Origin: Clostridia bacterium
GTDB lineage: Bacteria > Bacillota > Clostridia > Christensenellales > Aristaeellaceae
Direction: 5' to 3'
Length of the DNA stretch: 36,618 nt
Assembly: GCA_017524725.1 (NCBI GenBank)
Contig: JAFXUZ010000079.1
Coordinates: 1 to 36,618, forward strand
The translations under genes and the position numbers were made by a program. The notes under the pieces were generated by a model. It was not told the DNA's origin, did not search any database, and saw only the letters and a list, made by a program, of their open reading frames with translations. Positions 17,395 to 26,259 of this stretch are shown piece after piece (the stretch's first letter is position 1; each line of letters starts with the position of its first letter).

Positions 17395-18435
17395 TCATAC
17401 CCTTACGATGTCAAAGGCGGCGGCCCGGGCCATCCGGTTCATCACCGCCAGGCCCACGCCATTTTCGCTCCAGCCCTCGCACAGGATGCGGCTTATGTGC
17501 TCATCGTCCATTTCCCTGAGGGCGGCAAACAGGACGTGGGCCGTTTTTTCGGCGCTGTCCCCCAGGTCCATCACCCGGCGGGCACCGAATTCCTTCAGGT
17601 GGGCGGTGTGGCACAGGATGCAGGCGTTTTTCGAAGCGTCGTACAGTTCCTTCAGCTTCCGGATCACCTTTTCGGCGTCCGCGCCCTCCACCACCGTCAT
17701 ATTGCCCTTCGGGGCGTAGTGCCGGTGCTTCATTCCCGGGGACGGCGCGCTTTCGCCCTCCTTCAGCGGGCGCATGACGCTGTCCGCCACGGCGCATTTC
17801 CCCGCCACCCTCGCGATATCCTCCCGGGTGATCCCGCCGGGCCGGAAGATCACGGGCTCGTCCCCGGTGACCGACAGCACAGTGGATTCCACCCCCACGC
17901 GGCAGTCGCCGCCGTCAAGGATCAGCGGGATGCGCCCGTCCATGTCCTCCAGCATATGCGCCGCCCGGGTGGGGCTCGGCCTGCCCGACAGGTTGCCGCT
18001 GGGGGCGGCGATGGGCACCCCGGCGGCGGAGATCAGCCCCAGGGCCGCCGGATGCATCGGGCAGCGGACGGCCACCGTATCCAGGGATGCTGTGGTCACG
18101 TCCGGCACGCAGGGCTTTTTTTTCATCAGCAGCGTCAGCGGCCCGGGCCAGAAGGCGCGCATCAGTTCCTTCGCCAGGTCTGTGGGAAAGCACAGGCTGT
18201 CAGCTTCCTCCATTTTTGCCACATGGACGATCAGCGGATTGTCCGCCGGCCTTCCCTTGGCCGCAAAGATGTCCCGCACGGCCCGGTCGCTCAGGGCGTT
18301 GCCCCCCAGGCCGTACACCGTTTCGGTGGGGAACCCCACCAGTTCGCCCCGGGCGATCATCTCGCCCCCCAGGCGGATGCTTTCATCGTCCGCCGGGAGC
18401 ACCCGGGTAATGATCCTGTCCATTTGTTCCTTCAT
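17395..18435 (-). CDS. tsaC: L-threonylcarbamoyladenylate synthase (Sua5 type)
   Basis: This enzyme makes threonylcarbamoyl-AMP from threonine, bicarbonate and ATP for the t6A37 modification of ANN-decoding tRNAs. The 346 residues give the long Sua5 form: an N-terminal YrdC domain with GFPTETVYGLGGNAL, KGRPADNPLIVH, FWPGPLTLL, VAVRCPMHP, PIAAPSGNLSGRPSPT and a late STVLSVTG...IFRPGGIT, then a linker with SPGMKHRHYAPKG and the C-terminal Sua5 domain (about 225-346). It is the second tRNA A37-modification gene in the window, after miaA. It lies eight bases downstream of the kinase-like gene and is probably cotranscribed with it. Confidence 0.95.
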   Translation of the reverse strand: MKEQMDRIITRVLPADDESIRLGGEMIARGELVGFPTETVYGLGGNALSDRAVRDIFAAKGRPADNPLIVHVAKMEEADSLCFPTDLAKELMRAFWPGPLTLLMKKKPCVPDVTTASLDTVAVRCPMHPAALGLISAAGVPIAAPSGNLSGRPSPTRAAHMLEDMDGRIPLILDGGDCRVGVESTVLSVTGDEPVIFRPGGITREDIARVAGKCAVADSVMRPLKEGESAPSPGMKHRHYAPKGNMTVVEGADAEKVIRKLKELYDASKNACILCHTAHLKEFGARRVMDLGDSAEKTAHVLFAALREMDDEHISRILCEGWSENGVGLAVMNRMARAAAFDIVRV

Positions 18436-18442
18436 CCCAATT

Positions 18443-19285
18443 TCACATGATCTCCTGTCCGGCCTGCATCCGCCAGGCGGAGCGCAGGGCGTCCAGAGAC
18501 GGCCATCGGTCCCGTGGATCCTCCCGGATGCAGACCGAGGCGATCTCGTAAAGTCGCGGGGACATGGTCCAGTCCTTCAGGGCCAGGGTGTCCCTGTTCC
18601 CAAGCATCATGAACATCAGCATCCCCAGATTGAACACCGTGGTCCTTTCGTCGATGGGCGCGTGGAGCTCATATTCCTCCGGCGCCATGAAGCGGGCGGA
18701 GCCGTGCATCCGGCCCAGGGTGTTTTCGGCAGGCATCAGCAGGTACCCATCCAGGCTGCAGGGCGTCAGGGTGCCCCTTTCCCTGGAATAGATCAGGTTG
18801 CTGTCCCTGAAATTCCCGGCGACCCTGCCCGCCATGGCCAGGCCGCAGTGCAGGTCGATGATGTCGTCGGCCATCCGCATGACGGTCTCCCGCGCCTGGC
18901 GTCTGAGGCTCTTCCAGGGCTCCGGGGAAGGAGGGTAGGGGAACAGGCTCTCGCCTTCGATCCAGCGGAAAAAAGCCGCAAAGCCCCTGCCTCCGTTGAC
19001 TTCTCCGCAGGTGAGCAATTCCGGTACGGCGCGATGGCGGACGGAATACACATCCATGGCGTTTTTAAGCCGGGCCACGGCGTCCTCCGGCCTGCCGCTG
19101 TAATTGACGGGCCTGGCGCCGGCGTACTTCACCTTCATCCTGCCGTAAGGCCCGTTGACCCGGAAGACCAGGTTGCCGCTGATCAGGCCGTCCCACACTT
19201 CTTCCACCTGCCCGTAAGGCGCGAGCCAGGAAATGTCCGTGTACTCACGGACCGAAAAGGGTACGCCGAAGGCGTCCTGCAGCAT
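18443..19285 (-). CDS. Divergent protein-kinase-like protein
   Basis: This 280-residue protein has an ATG at 19285 with GGGAGG seven bases upstream; a longer frame adds 29 residues without a ribosome site. Kinase-fold landmarks can be traced: KVKYAGA in the position of the ATP-binding Lys strand, LHCGLAMAGRVAGNFRDSNLIY where HRDxxxxN would be, SLDGY in place of DFG, GSARFMAPEE as the APE segment, FNLGMLMFMML as helix F, and DPRDRWPS before the C-terminal helix. The HRD His is absent and the glycine loop is not evident, so activity is uncertain. It could be a pseudokinase or a non-canonical kinase. It sits between pheT and tsaC on the same strand. Confidence 0.75.
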   Translation of the reverse strand: MLQDAFGVPFSVREYTDISWLAPYGQVEEVWDGLISGNLVFRVNGPYGRMKVKYAGARPVNYSGRPEDAVARLKNAMDVYSVRHRAVPELLTCGEVNGGRGFAAFFRWIEGESLFPYPPSPEPWKSLRRQARETVMRMADDIIDLHCGLAMAGRVAGNFRDSNLIYSRERGTLTPCSLDGYLLMPAENTLGRMHGSARFMAPEEYELHAPIDERTTVFNLGMLMFMMLGNRDTLALKDWTMSPRLYEIASVCIREDPRDRWPSLDALRSAWRMQAGQEIM

Positions 19286-19542
19286 GGCTTTCCTCCCGGG
19301 AAAAGTTCCGAATGTATTTTTCCGTAGCAGGCCTGTGTACAGACGCCGGGCCGCCGGCCGCATGAACGGCACGGCGGCCCGCGTTTTCGGGGCCCCGTCC
19401 GGAAGTCAGAAAAACGGTTCCATACTGATCCTGATAAAGAAGGCCGAATGCCTTTTTTACAGCGCCGAAGGCGCGTTCAGGATCGCATGAGCGTGCGCAG
19501 CGCGGGGATCCTCAAATCGATGATCTCAATTCGATCATCGGT
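19286..19542. other. Spacer between pheT and the kinase-like gene; hairpins only
   Basis: No gene is evident. On the minus strand, just after the pheT stop, CGATGATC and GATCATCG form a perfect eight-base stem around GAATTGA. A second GC-rich stem (GGGCCGCC with GGCGGCCC, 19349-19380) lies nearer the kinase-like gene. Neither has a clean T-run on the minus strand, so read-through is possible. Confidence 0.5.
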
Positions 19543-21942
19543 TCAGGCGCGCAGCACGGCCCCGTCCTGGGCGGCGGCCTTCAGGGCCTTTTCCACCAGA
19601 GCGTTGATCTCATCCTCGGTCAGGGTGTGGTCCTTGGCGCGCAGCACCAGGCTGAACGCGGCGGATTTTTTGCCCAGGCCCACCTGGACGCCGCGGAACA
19701 CGTCGAACAGCCGGATATCCTCCAGCGTCGCGCCGCAGGCCGCCTTCATGTGGTCCATCAGCGGGCCCAGGGGCTTGTCCTCGTCCATCACCAGGGCCAG
19801 GTCACGGGCCACCTGCGGGAAACGGGCGATGGGCTCCACATGGCCCATCGGCTCCGCGTCGGCGAACACCGTTTCCAGGTCCATTTCGCACACAAAGGTA
19901 TTGCGGTCCATGCCGCCCTCCTCCGCCACGTCGGGATGGACCTGGCCCAGGGTGCAATAGACGCGCGTATCGTCAGCCTTGCTCACAAGCTCCGCGCGGC
20001 GGCCGGGATGCAGATAGTTTTCGGCGGCAGGCACGATGGCGTATTTGACGCCCACCCGGCGCAGGATGGCCTCGGCAATGCCCCGGACGGTGTAAAAGCT
20101 GCTGTCCGCGCCCCAGATGCCCAGGGCCAGTGTATCCTTTTCCACCGGCAGGCCTTCGTCGGTCTTCTGATCGGGAGAATAGATATTGCCCAGTTCGTAA
20201 ATGCGGCCCGTTTCGTTGCCGGCGCGGCGGTTGGTGCCGACGGTCTTGAGAAGCCCGGGCATCATCGTGGTGCGCAGGCAGGCGGTGTCCTCGCCCAGGG
20301 GATTGCGGATGGTGACCGGCTTCAGACGGGGATCGTCCCCGGCAAAGCCCAGGGCCTCCAGGGACTTGTGGGAAATGAAGGAATAGGTCATGGTCTCGTA
20401 GAAGCCCAGGCCCGTGAGGATGTCCTGCACCGTCACATGCCTCTTCAGTTTGGCGTTGAGACCGCCCTGGGTGGTCTCGCCCCTGAGGCCGGTGGAGGGG
20501 ATACGCTCATAGCCCGCCAGGCGGAGCACTTCCTCGCTGATGTCGGCCTTGCCCTCGATGTCCTGGCGGAATTCCGGCGCGGTCACGTGCAGGACGCCGT
20601 CCTCGTACGTCACGTCGAAATACAGCCTGCGCAGGATGTCAGCCATTTCCTCGCCGGTCAGGTCCACGCCGGTGCGGGAAACGATGTATTTGACCGGCGC
20701 GTCCACATGCACATCCTTCAAAGGCTCGGGATAGATGTCGATGACGCCGGGGACCACGCTGCCGCAGCCCAGTTCGTTCACCATCTGGCAGGCCCGCTCC
20801 AGGGCGGTCAGGACGGTCCTGGGGGAAACGCCCCGCTCAAACCGTCCGCTGGCTTCGGTGCGGAAGCCCAGGCGGCGGGTGGTCAGGCGGATACCGGTGC
20901 GGTCGAAGGAGGCGCACTCGAACATCACCTCGCGGGTGCTCTCGGTGATCTCGCTCTCCTCGCCGCCCATCACGCCGGCAAGGCCCGTGGGGCCGTCCGC
21001 GTCGCAGATGGCCAGCTCGGCGCCGGTCATGTCATAGCATTTTCCGTCCAGGGTGGTCAGCTTTTCGCCGCTGCGCGTCCTGCGGACGATGATCTTCCTT
21101 TCCTTCACCTTGTCCAGGTCGAAGGCGTGCATCGGGTGGCCGGTCTCCAGCATCACAAAGTTGGTGATGTCCACCACGTTGTTGATGGACCGCATGCCGG
21201 CGGCGTACAGGTACTGCCTCAGCCAGTCGGGGCTGGGGCCCACCTTGACGTTTTCGATGACCCTGGCGGCATACCGGGGGCACAGCTCGGTGTCTTCCAC
21301 GCTTACGTCCACCCGGTCACGGATATCTCCCTCGCCCGTTTCCTCCACCTTTACCTCCGGGAGGCGCAGGGGGGTGTTCATCACGGCGGCGGTCTCGCGG
21401 GCGATGCCCCAGACGCTCAGGCAGTCGGGACGGTTGGCCAGGATCTCGAAATCCACGGCCGTATCCTTCAGGCCGAAGATATCCCTGACGTCGGTCCCCA
21501 GGGGATGGTCCTCGTTGAATACCAGGATCCCCGCGGCGCCCACCGAGGGATACAATTCCACCGGCACGCCCATTTCATCGCCGGAGCAGATCATGCCCTG
21601 GCTTTCCACGCCGCGAAGCTTGCCTTTTTTGATCTTCACGTCCCCGGGCAGCCGGGCGCCGATCTTCGCCACCGGCACCAGCTGGCCCGCGGCCACGTTG
21701 GGAGCGCCGCATACGATCTGCAGCGTTTCATCGCCCACATCCACCGTGCATACGTGCAGGTGGTCGCTGTTGGGATGGTTTTCGCAGGTGAGCACCCTGC
21801 CAACCACCACGTTTTCAAGTTCCGCGCCCAGGTCCTCCATGCCCTCCACGCCGGTGCCGCTCATGACCATGCGGCTTTCGTATTCCGCGTTCGTGACCGG
21901 GATATCGGTATAGCGCCTCAGCCAGTTCATTGATACCTTCAT
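19543..21942 (-). CDS. pheT: Phenylalanine-tRNA ligase beta subunit
   Basis: PheT forms an alpha2-beta2 enzyme with PheS and charges tRNA-Phe. The 799-residue length is standard. An N-terminal MKVSMNWLRRY is followed by the EMAP-type tRNA-binding fold (about 40-150, VVGRVLTCENHPNSDHLHVC). Next come the B3/B4 editing region (GHPMHAFDLDKV, with the later LTTLDG), the B5 domain, a degenerate class II core (about 480-690) and the C-terminal ferredoxin-like anticodon-binding domain (PIARFPQVARDLAL). GGGGAGG precedes the ATG. The gene follows pheS by 15 bases and shares its T-box. Confidence 0.97.
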   Translation of the reverse strand: MKVSMNWLRRYTDIPVTNAEYESRMVMSGTGVEGMEDLGAELENVVVGRVLTCENHPNSDHLHVCTVDVGDETLQIVCGAPNVAAGQLVPVAKIGARLPGDVKIKKGKLRGVESQGMICSGDEMGVPVELYPSVGAAGILVFNEDHPLGTDVRDIFGLKDTAVDFEILANRPDCLSVWGIARETAAVMNTPLRLPEVKVEETGEGDIRDRVDVSVEDTELCPRYAARVIENVKVGPSPDWLRQYLYAAGMRSINNVVDITNFVMLETGHPMHAFDLDKVKERKIIVRRTRSGEKLTTLDGKCYDMTGAELAICDADGPTGLAGVMGGEESEITESTREVMFECASFDRTGIRLTTRRLGFRTEASGRFERGVSPRTVLTALERACQMVNELGCGSVVPGVIDIYPEPLKDVHVDAPVKYIVSRTGVDLTGEEMADILRRLYFDVTYEDGVLHVTAPEFRQDIEGKADISEEVLRLAGYERIPSTGLRGETTQGGLNAKLKRHVTVQDILTGLGFYETMTYSFISHKSLEALGFAGDDPRLKPVTIRNPLGEDTACLRTTMMPGLLKTVGTNRRAGNETGRIYELGNIYSPDQKTDEGLPVEKDTLALGIWGADSSFYTVRGIAEAILRRVGVKYAIVPAAENYLHPGRRAELVSKADDTRVYCTLGQVHPDVAEEGGMDRNTFVCEMDLETVFADAEPMGHVEPIARFPQVARDLALVMDEDKPLGPLMDHMKAACGATLEDIRLFDVFRGVQVGLGKKSAAFSLVLRAKDHTLTEDEINALVEKALKAAAQDGAVLRA

Positions 21943-21957
21943 CGTTGTATCCTCCCC

Positions 21958-22986
21958 TCAGCGGAACTGCCTGAGGAAGCGAAGATCGCCCTCGTAAAGC
22001 AGCCGCATGTCCGTGATGCCGTAGCGCAGAAGCGTGATCCTTTCCAGGCCGATGCCGAAGGCAAAGCCCGAATACTTTTCAGGATCGATGCCGCACATCT
22101 CCAGCACCCTGGGGTTCACCATGCCGCAGCCGAGCACCTCGATATAGCCCGTGCCCTTGCACATCCTGCAGCCCTTGCCCCTGCAGTTGAAGCAGGTCAG
22201 GTCCACCTCGGCGCTGGGTTCGGTGAACGGGAAGAAGGAAGGACGGAAACGGGTGGTGATGTCCGCCCCGTACAGCTTTTTGGCAAACGCGTCCAGGGTG
22301 CCCTTCAGGTCGCCCATGGTCACGTTTTCGTCGATCACCAGGCCTTCGATCTGGTGGAAGACCGGGGAATGGGTGGCGTCGATCTCGTCGGCGCGGAACA
22401 CCCGCCCGGGGCAGACGATGCGGATGGGCGGTTTGCGGCTCAGCATCACCCGTGCCTGCACGGGCGAGGTGTGGGTGCGCATGACGATGTTGTCGTCCAC
22501 GTAAAATGTATCCTGCGCGTCCCTGGCCGGATGGTTCTTCGGCAGGTTCAGGAGTTCAAAATTGTAGTGGTCCAGTTCCACCTCGGGGCCTTCCACCACG
22601 TCGAAGCCCAGCCCGATGAAGCAGTCCAGCACTTCGCGCAGCACCGCCTGGGTGGGATGCACCGCGCCGATCTCCGGGATGTCCCGGGGCTCGGTGATGT
22701 CCAGGGCTTCCTTTTTGAGGCGGCGTTCCTTTTCCGCCAGGGAAAGCTCCCGCATTTTGCTTTCCAGCGCCTCCTGCATTTCCGCCCGGCGCTCGTTGAT
22801 GATCTGGCCCATCTTCGGCCGGTCCTCCGGGGCCACGGACCCCATGCCGCGGAGCAGCGCCGTCAGGCTGCCCTTTTTGCCCAGCAGATGCACCTTCAGC
22901 TGCTCAAGCGCCTGGGTGTCGGCCACCTTGCCGAGCTCTGTCTGCAAATCCTGCCCGATCTTCTCCAAATCTTCCCTGATGCCCAT
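21958..22986 (-). CDS. pheS: Phenylalanine-tRNA ligase alpha subunit
   Basis: This is the catalytic subunit, 342 residues from the ATG at 22986 (MGIREDLEKIG), with AAGGG upstream. A longer frame runs into the T-box terminator and is rejected. An N-terminal coiled-coil region (about 1-90) that contacts tRNA-Phe is followed by the class II core: motif 2 with the HTSPVQARVM and FRADEIDATHSPVFHQIEG segments, and motif 3 GFAFGIGLERITLLRYGI. CFNCRGKGCRMCKGTGYIE is a Cys-rich insertion that may bind zinc and is seen in some bacterial PheS proteins. Confidence 0.97.
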   Translation of the reverse strand: MGIREDLEKIGQDLQTELGKVADTQALEQLKVHLLGKKGSLTALLRGMGSVAPEDRPKMGQIINERRAEMQEALESKMRELSLAEKERRLKKEALDITEPRDIPEIGAVHPTQAVLREVLDCFIGLGFDVVEGPEVELDHYNFELLNLPKNHPARDAQDTFYVDDNIVMRTHTSPVQARVMLSRKPPIRIVCPGRVFRADEIDATHSPVFHQIEGLVIDENVTMGDLKGTLDAFAKKLYGADITTRFRPSFFPFTEPSAEVDLTCFNCRGKGCRMCKGTGYIEVLGCGMVNPRVLEMCGIDPEKYSGFAFGIGLERITLLRYGITDMRLLYEGDLRFLRQFR

Positions 22987-23023
22987 TTTTTTACCCTTTC
23001 TTATGGCTGTTCTTTCCGCGGCG

Positions 23024-23269
23024 TCAAAAGGCGCCTCATGCCGCAGCATGGGGCGCCCTGATCAAGCGCGGTACCACCCAGTTTCCGCGCGTTTGAAAAA
23101 AACGCGCGCTCGATATCCTTAACGCGGAATGACGGCGGAGACTACTCTCGTTTCACCTCCGCGGCTCCGGGGCGAATGTCCCCCGCGCGGCCGGGCAGGC
23201 TTCCAGCCGGCGGCCCGCCCTCTCTTTCGCCGCGCCGGATGGGGGCTTTGTTCCCCTTCCCGGCCGTTA
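23024..23269 (-). ncRNA. T-box leader controlling pheST, sensing uncharged tRNA-Phe
   Basis: The minus strand carries the T-box core GGGTGGTACCGCGC (23066-23080), the antiterminator element that binds the tRNA acceptor end. It also has the AACGAGAGTAG segment typical of the 3' part of the Stem I region. A terminator follows: GGCGCC-C-CATGC with GCATG-A-GGCGCC (23030-23057) then TTTT. A TTC triplet (Phe) at 23176-23174 lies in a loop at the expected place and is my candidate specifier codon. The leader begins just after a consensus promoter and ends 40 bases before pheS. Confidence 0.92.
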
Positions 23270-23275
23270 AATGGG

Positions 23276-23304
23276 ATTATACCGCCACTTCGGGCGGATG
23301 TCAA
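23276..23304 (-). promoter_or_regulatory. Consensus promoter of pheST
   Basis: TTGACA, 17 bases and TATAAT on the minus strand match the consensus fully. The TGA within the -35 hexamer is also the stop codon of the upstream arabinofuranosidase gene. Confidence 0.9.
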
Positions 23305-24908
23305 CGCATAATCCCAAAGCGCAGCACGTTCCAGGATTCCCGGCGCAGCAGCGCCGTCACGATCCCCCCGTCCTCCCGGGCGGACGCATTTCTGCGGGGC
23401 AGGATCGCCTCCGGGTTTTCAAAGGTGTCCGCGTCGTCCTCCCTTTCCGCGTACATCTCGATATGCTCCACAAACCGCCATCCTTCAAAGGCGCGGACGT
23501 CCAGGGTCAGCTCCTAGTCCTCGTTCGGATCGGCGTTGATCACGAACACCGTCATTTCCCCCGCTTCCGCGTTCAGCGCCGCCGCGGCCTGGACGGTCTC
23601 GACCCCTTCGAACCCGCCGTACTGGTTCATGTCGTCAATGGCGTATCCGGGGATATCCACGCAGCCGCAGCGTTTTTCACACCGCAGCGATTCGCCCCTG
23701 GCCCACCGGATCATCTGGGTAAAGGGATAATGGGCGGCGCCTTTCCACACATGCTCCCGGTCCGTGCGGCACAGGGCGTTCAGCCCGCCGGTGGCGCAGC
23801 CGATCCTGATGCGGTCCGCGTGGTTCAGCATCACCAGCATGGTGCTGGCCATGCCCAGGGCCTGCAGCATCTCCCGGGCCATGGGCGGCCTTAGGCGGGT
23901 GGACCAGTCGTCCGGGTCGTGGCGCACGTATTTGCGGTCCGGGACGAATACGCCGAACATATCGGCGTTCTGCCTGCCGCCGAGGCCCAGGCGCGCCTCG
24001 CCCCGGGGACGGATCATGCTGCCGTATTCGTCCAGGGCGAGCATCATCGTCTTTTTCGTTCGCAGTTTGGTACGCATGTAATCGCAAAGGGCGATCTCGG
24101 TGCGGATATAATCCTCAAAGGCACGGTAACCGGCCAGCAGCGCCCCGGGCAGATCCGGCGGGGCCGAATGGTAATGGTGCAGGGAAATATAGTCCACGGA
24201 GGCATAGCATTCCTCCAGCACCGTCCGGTCCCAGTCCGGGTAGTGGTTCAGGAAGGGGGAACTGGATACGCACGCGACGGTCTCGATGGACGGGTCCACC
24301 CATTTCATGGCCTTGCTGGTCTCGTGGGCCAGGATGCCGTAGCCCCGGGGATCCTTTTCCCTGGAAGCGATCTGCCACGGCCCATCCATTTCGTTGCCCA
24401 GGCACCAGGTGCGCACCCCGTAAGGCGCCGGGTGCCCGTTCTTTTTCCTCAGGTCCGACCACCAGGTGCCCCCCGGGAAATTGGTGTATTCCACGCAGTC
24501 CGCGGCGTCCTGCAGCGTGCCGGTGCCCAGGTTGACGGTATAAATGGCTTCCGCGCCGGCTTTTTCGGCCCACCGCAGGTATTCGTCGTGGCCCACGTCG
24601 TTGGGGATGAACTGGCCCCACGCCATGTCCAGGTGCGTTTTCCTGTTTTCGCGGGGCCCGATGGAATCCTTCCACTGCCAGCCGGACACAAAGTTGCCGC
24701 CCGGCAGGCGCACCGCCGGCAGTCCCGCTTCCTTCAGCGCCCCGTAAAAATCGCGCCGCATCCCATCCCCGTCCGCCAGGGGATGCTTCGGGTTGTACAT
24801 GCTCCCGTTCACCATGGAGCCGATGGGCTCCAGGAACGCGCCGAAAAGGCGCGGTGAGATATCGCCGATCCGGAATTCCGGATGTACCGCAATGGACGCT
24901 TTTTTCAT
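23301..24908 (-). pseudogene. GH51 alpha-L-arabinofuranosidase interrupted by an in-frame TAG
   Basis: The enzyme removes arabinofuranose side chains from plant arabinoxylan or arabinan. No signal peptide is present, so it would act in the cytosol on imported oligosaccharides. GH51 features are SPRLFGAFLEPIG, RLPGGNFVSGWQWKDSIGP, the acid/base Glu173 in CLGNEMDGPW, and the nucleophile Glu294 in ALDEYGSM. The start at 24908 follows AGAAGGAGG. Codon 465 is TAG (23514-23516), yet the same frame goes on for 70 residues (ELTLDVRAFEGWRFVEHIEM...) to TGA at 23301, giving the usual length for the family and the expected C-terminal beta domain. So this is a nonsense mutation, a sequence error or a read-through codon. 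TAG serves as a normal stop elsewhere in the window. Confidence 0.88.
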
Positions 24909-25042
24909 GGTCCGCCGGCCTCCTTCTGCTTTTTTTCCAGCACCTATTTTTCCACATCTCGGCCGATAAGTAAAGCCCATCCGCGGCTTCGGACGTTTTT
25001 ATACCGTATTTTCTATCGAAATGAACTTTTTTTGTTTTTTTA

Positions 25043-25071
25043 TGGACCGTTTTCATTATATTTGTTATATT
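25043..25071 (+). promoter_or_regulatory. Likely promoter of serC-serA
   Basis: TGGACC, 17 bases and TATATT lie in a strongly AT-rich stretch about 70 bases before the serC ATG. It is a moderate match to consensus. Confidence 0.5.
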
Positions 25072-25143
25072 ACGAACGATGCTTTGATTTCAAGGCAGAT
25101 CATCCGGTATTTTCAGCCCGGAAAACCCAAGGAGGCGTTTATA

Positions 25144-26220
25144 ATGGATCGCGTTTACAATTTTGCAGCCGGCCCCGCCGCACTGCCCCTTCCGGTACTT
25201 GAGACCGCCCAGAAGGAAATGCTTGCCTACGGCTCCACCGGCATGTCGGTGATGGAAATGAGCCACCGCAGCAAAATGTACCTTGAGATATTCGAGCGCG
25301 CCCAGAGCGCCTTCCGCCGCGTGATGAACGTTCCGGACAACTACAAGGTGCTGTTCCTGCAGGGCGGCGCCACCGGCCAGTTCGCCGCCGTGCCCATGAA
25401 CCTGCTCAAGACCGAGGCCGATTACGCCGACACCGGCAACTTTGCCCACGGCGCCATGGTCGAGGCCCAGAAATACGGCAAGGTGAACTGCATCGCCTCC
25501 TCCAGGGACGACGGCTACACCTTCATCCCGGACATCACGCCCGACATGGTCTCCGAAAACGCGGACTATGTCCACATCACCACCAACAACACCATTTTCG
25601 GCACCCGCTACACCTCCGTCCCGGAGACGGGCAAGGTCCCGCTGGTGGCCGATATGTCCTCCAACATCCTGTCCGAGGAAGTGGACGTAAGCAAGTTCGG
25701 CGTCATCTATGCCGGCGCCCAGAAGAACATCGGCCCCGCCGGCCTCACCGTGGTGGTCGTCCGTGACGACCTGCCCGGCTCCGCCCGCCCCGACTGCCCC
25801 AAGCTGTTCGACTGGGCCCTGCAGGTGAAGAACGACAGCATGCTCAACACCCCGCCCTGCTATTCCATCTACGTGGCCGGCCTGTGCTTTGAATGGCTGG
25901 AGTCCCTGGGCGGCGTGAAGGCCATCGAGGAGATCAACAAGGAAAAATCCGCCCTGCTCTATGACCTGATCGACAATTCCTCCCTGTACCGCAACAACGT
26001 CCGCAAGGACTGCCGCAGCCGCATGAACGTGCCCTTCGTCACCGGCGACGCCGACCTGGACGCCAAGTTCGTCAAGGAAGCCGCCGCCAACGGCCTTGTG
26101 AACATCAAGGGCCACCGCCTGGTGGGCGGCATGCGCGCCTCCATCTACAACGCCATGCCCATCGAAGGCGTCAGGGCGCTGGCGGAATTCATGAAGAAGT
26201 TCGAAAAGGAAAACGCATAA
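25144..26220 (+). CDS. serC: Phosphoserine aminotransferase
   Basis: This enzyme converts 3-phosphohydroxypyruvate and glutamate to phosphoserine, the second step of serine synthesis. It has 358 residues from the ATG at 25144, with AAGGAGG nine bases upstream; a longer frame lacks a ribosome site. Features: YNFAAGPAALP at the N-terminus, the MEMSHRSK substrate loop, FLQGGATGQFAAVPMNLL, and the PLP lysine Lys194 in AGAQKNIGPAG. HRLVGGMRASIYNAM near the C-terminus is characteristic of SerC. It is followed by serA after 39 bases and belongs to the same operon. Confidence 0.97.
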   Translation: MDRVYNFAAGPAALPLPVLETAQKEMLAYGSTGMSVMEMSHRSKMYLEIFERAQSAFRRVMNVPDNYKVLFLQGGATGQFAAVPMNLLKTEADYADTGNFAHGAMVEAQKYGKVNCIASSRDDGYTFIPDITPDMVSENADYVHITTNNTIFGTRYTSVPETGKVPLVADMSSNILSEEVDVSKFGVIYAGAQKNIGPAGLTVVVVRDDLPGSARPDCPKLFDWALQVKNDSMLNTPPCYSIYVAGLCFEWLESLGGVKAIEEINKEKSALLYDLIDNSSLYRNNVRKDCRSRMNVPFVTGDADLDAKFVKEAAANGLVNIKGHRLVGGMRASIYNAMPIEGVRALAEFMKKFEKENA

Positions 26221-26259
26221 AAAACGATCCTCGCGGATCAGGGAAAGGACATTACATCC

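Noticed and set aside
23301..24908. Genome-wide TAG reassignment as explanation for the interrupted GH51 gene
   Set aside because: TAG is the normal stop of the MATE exporter (3156) and SNF2 (11622) genes, so general recoding is not supported.
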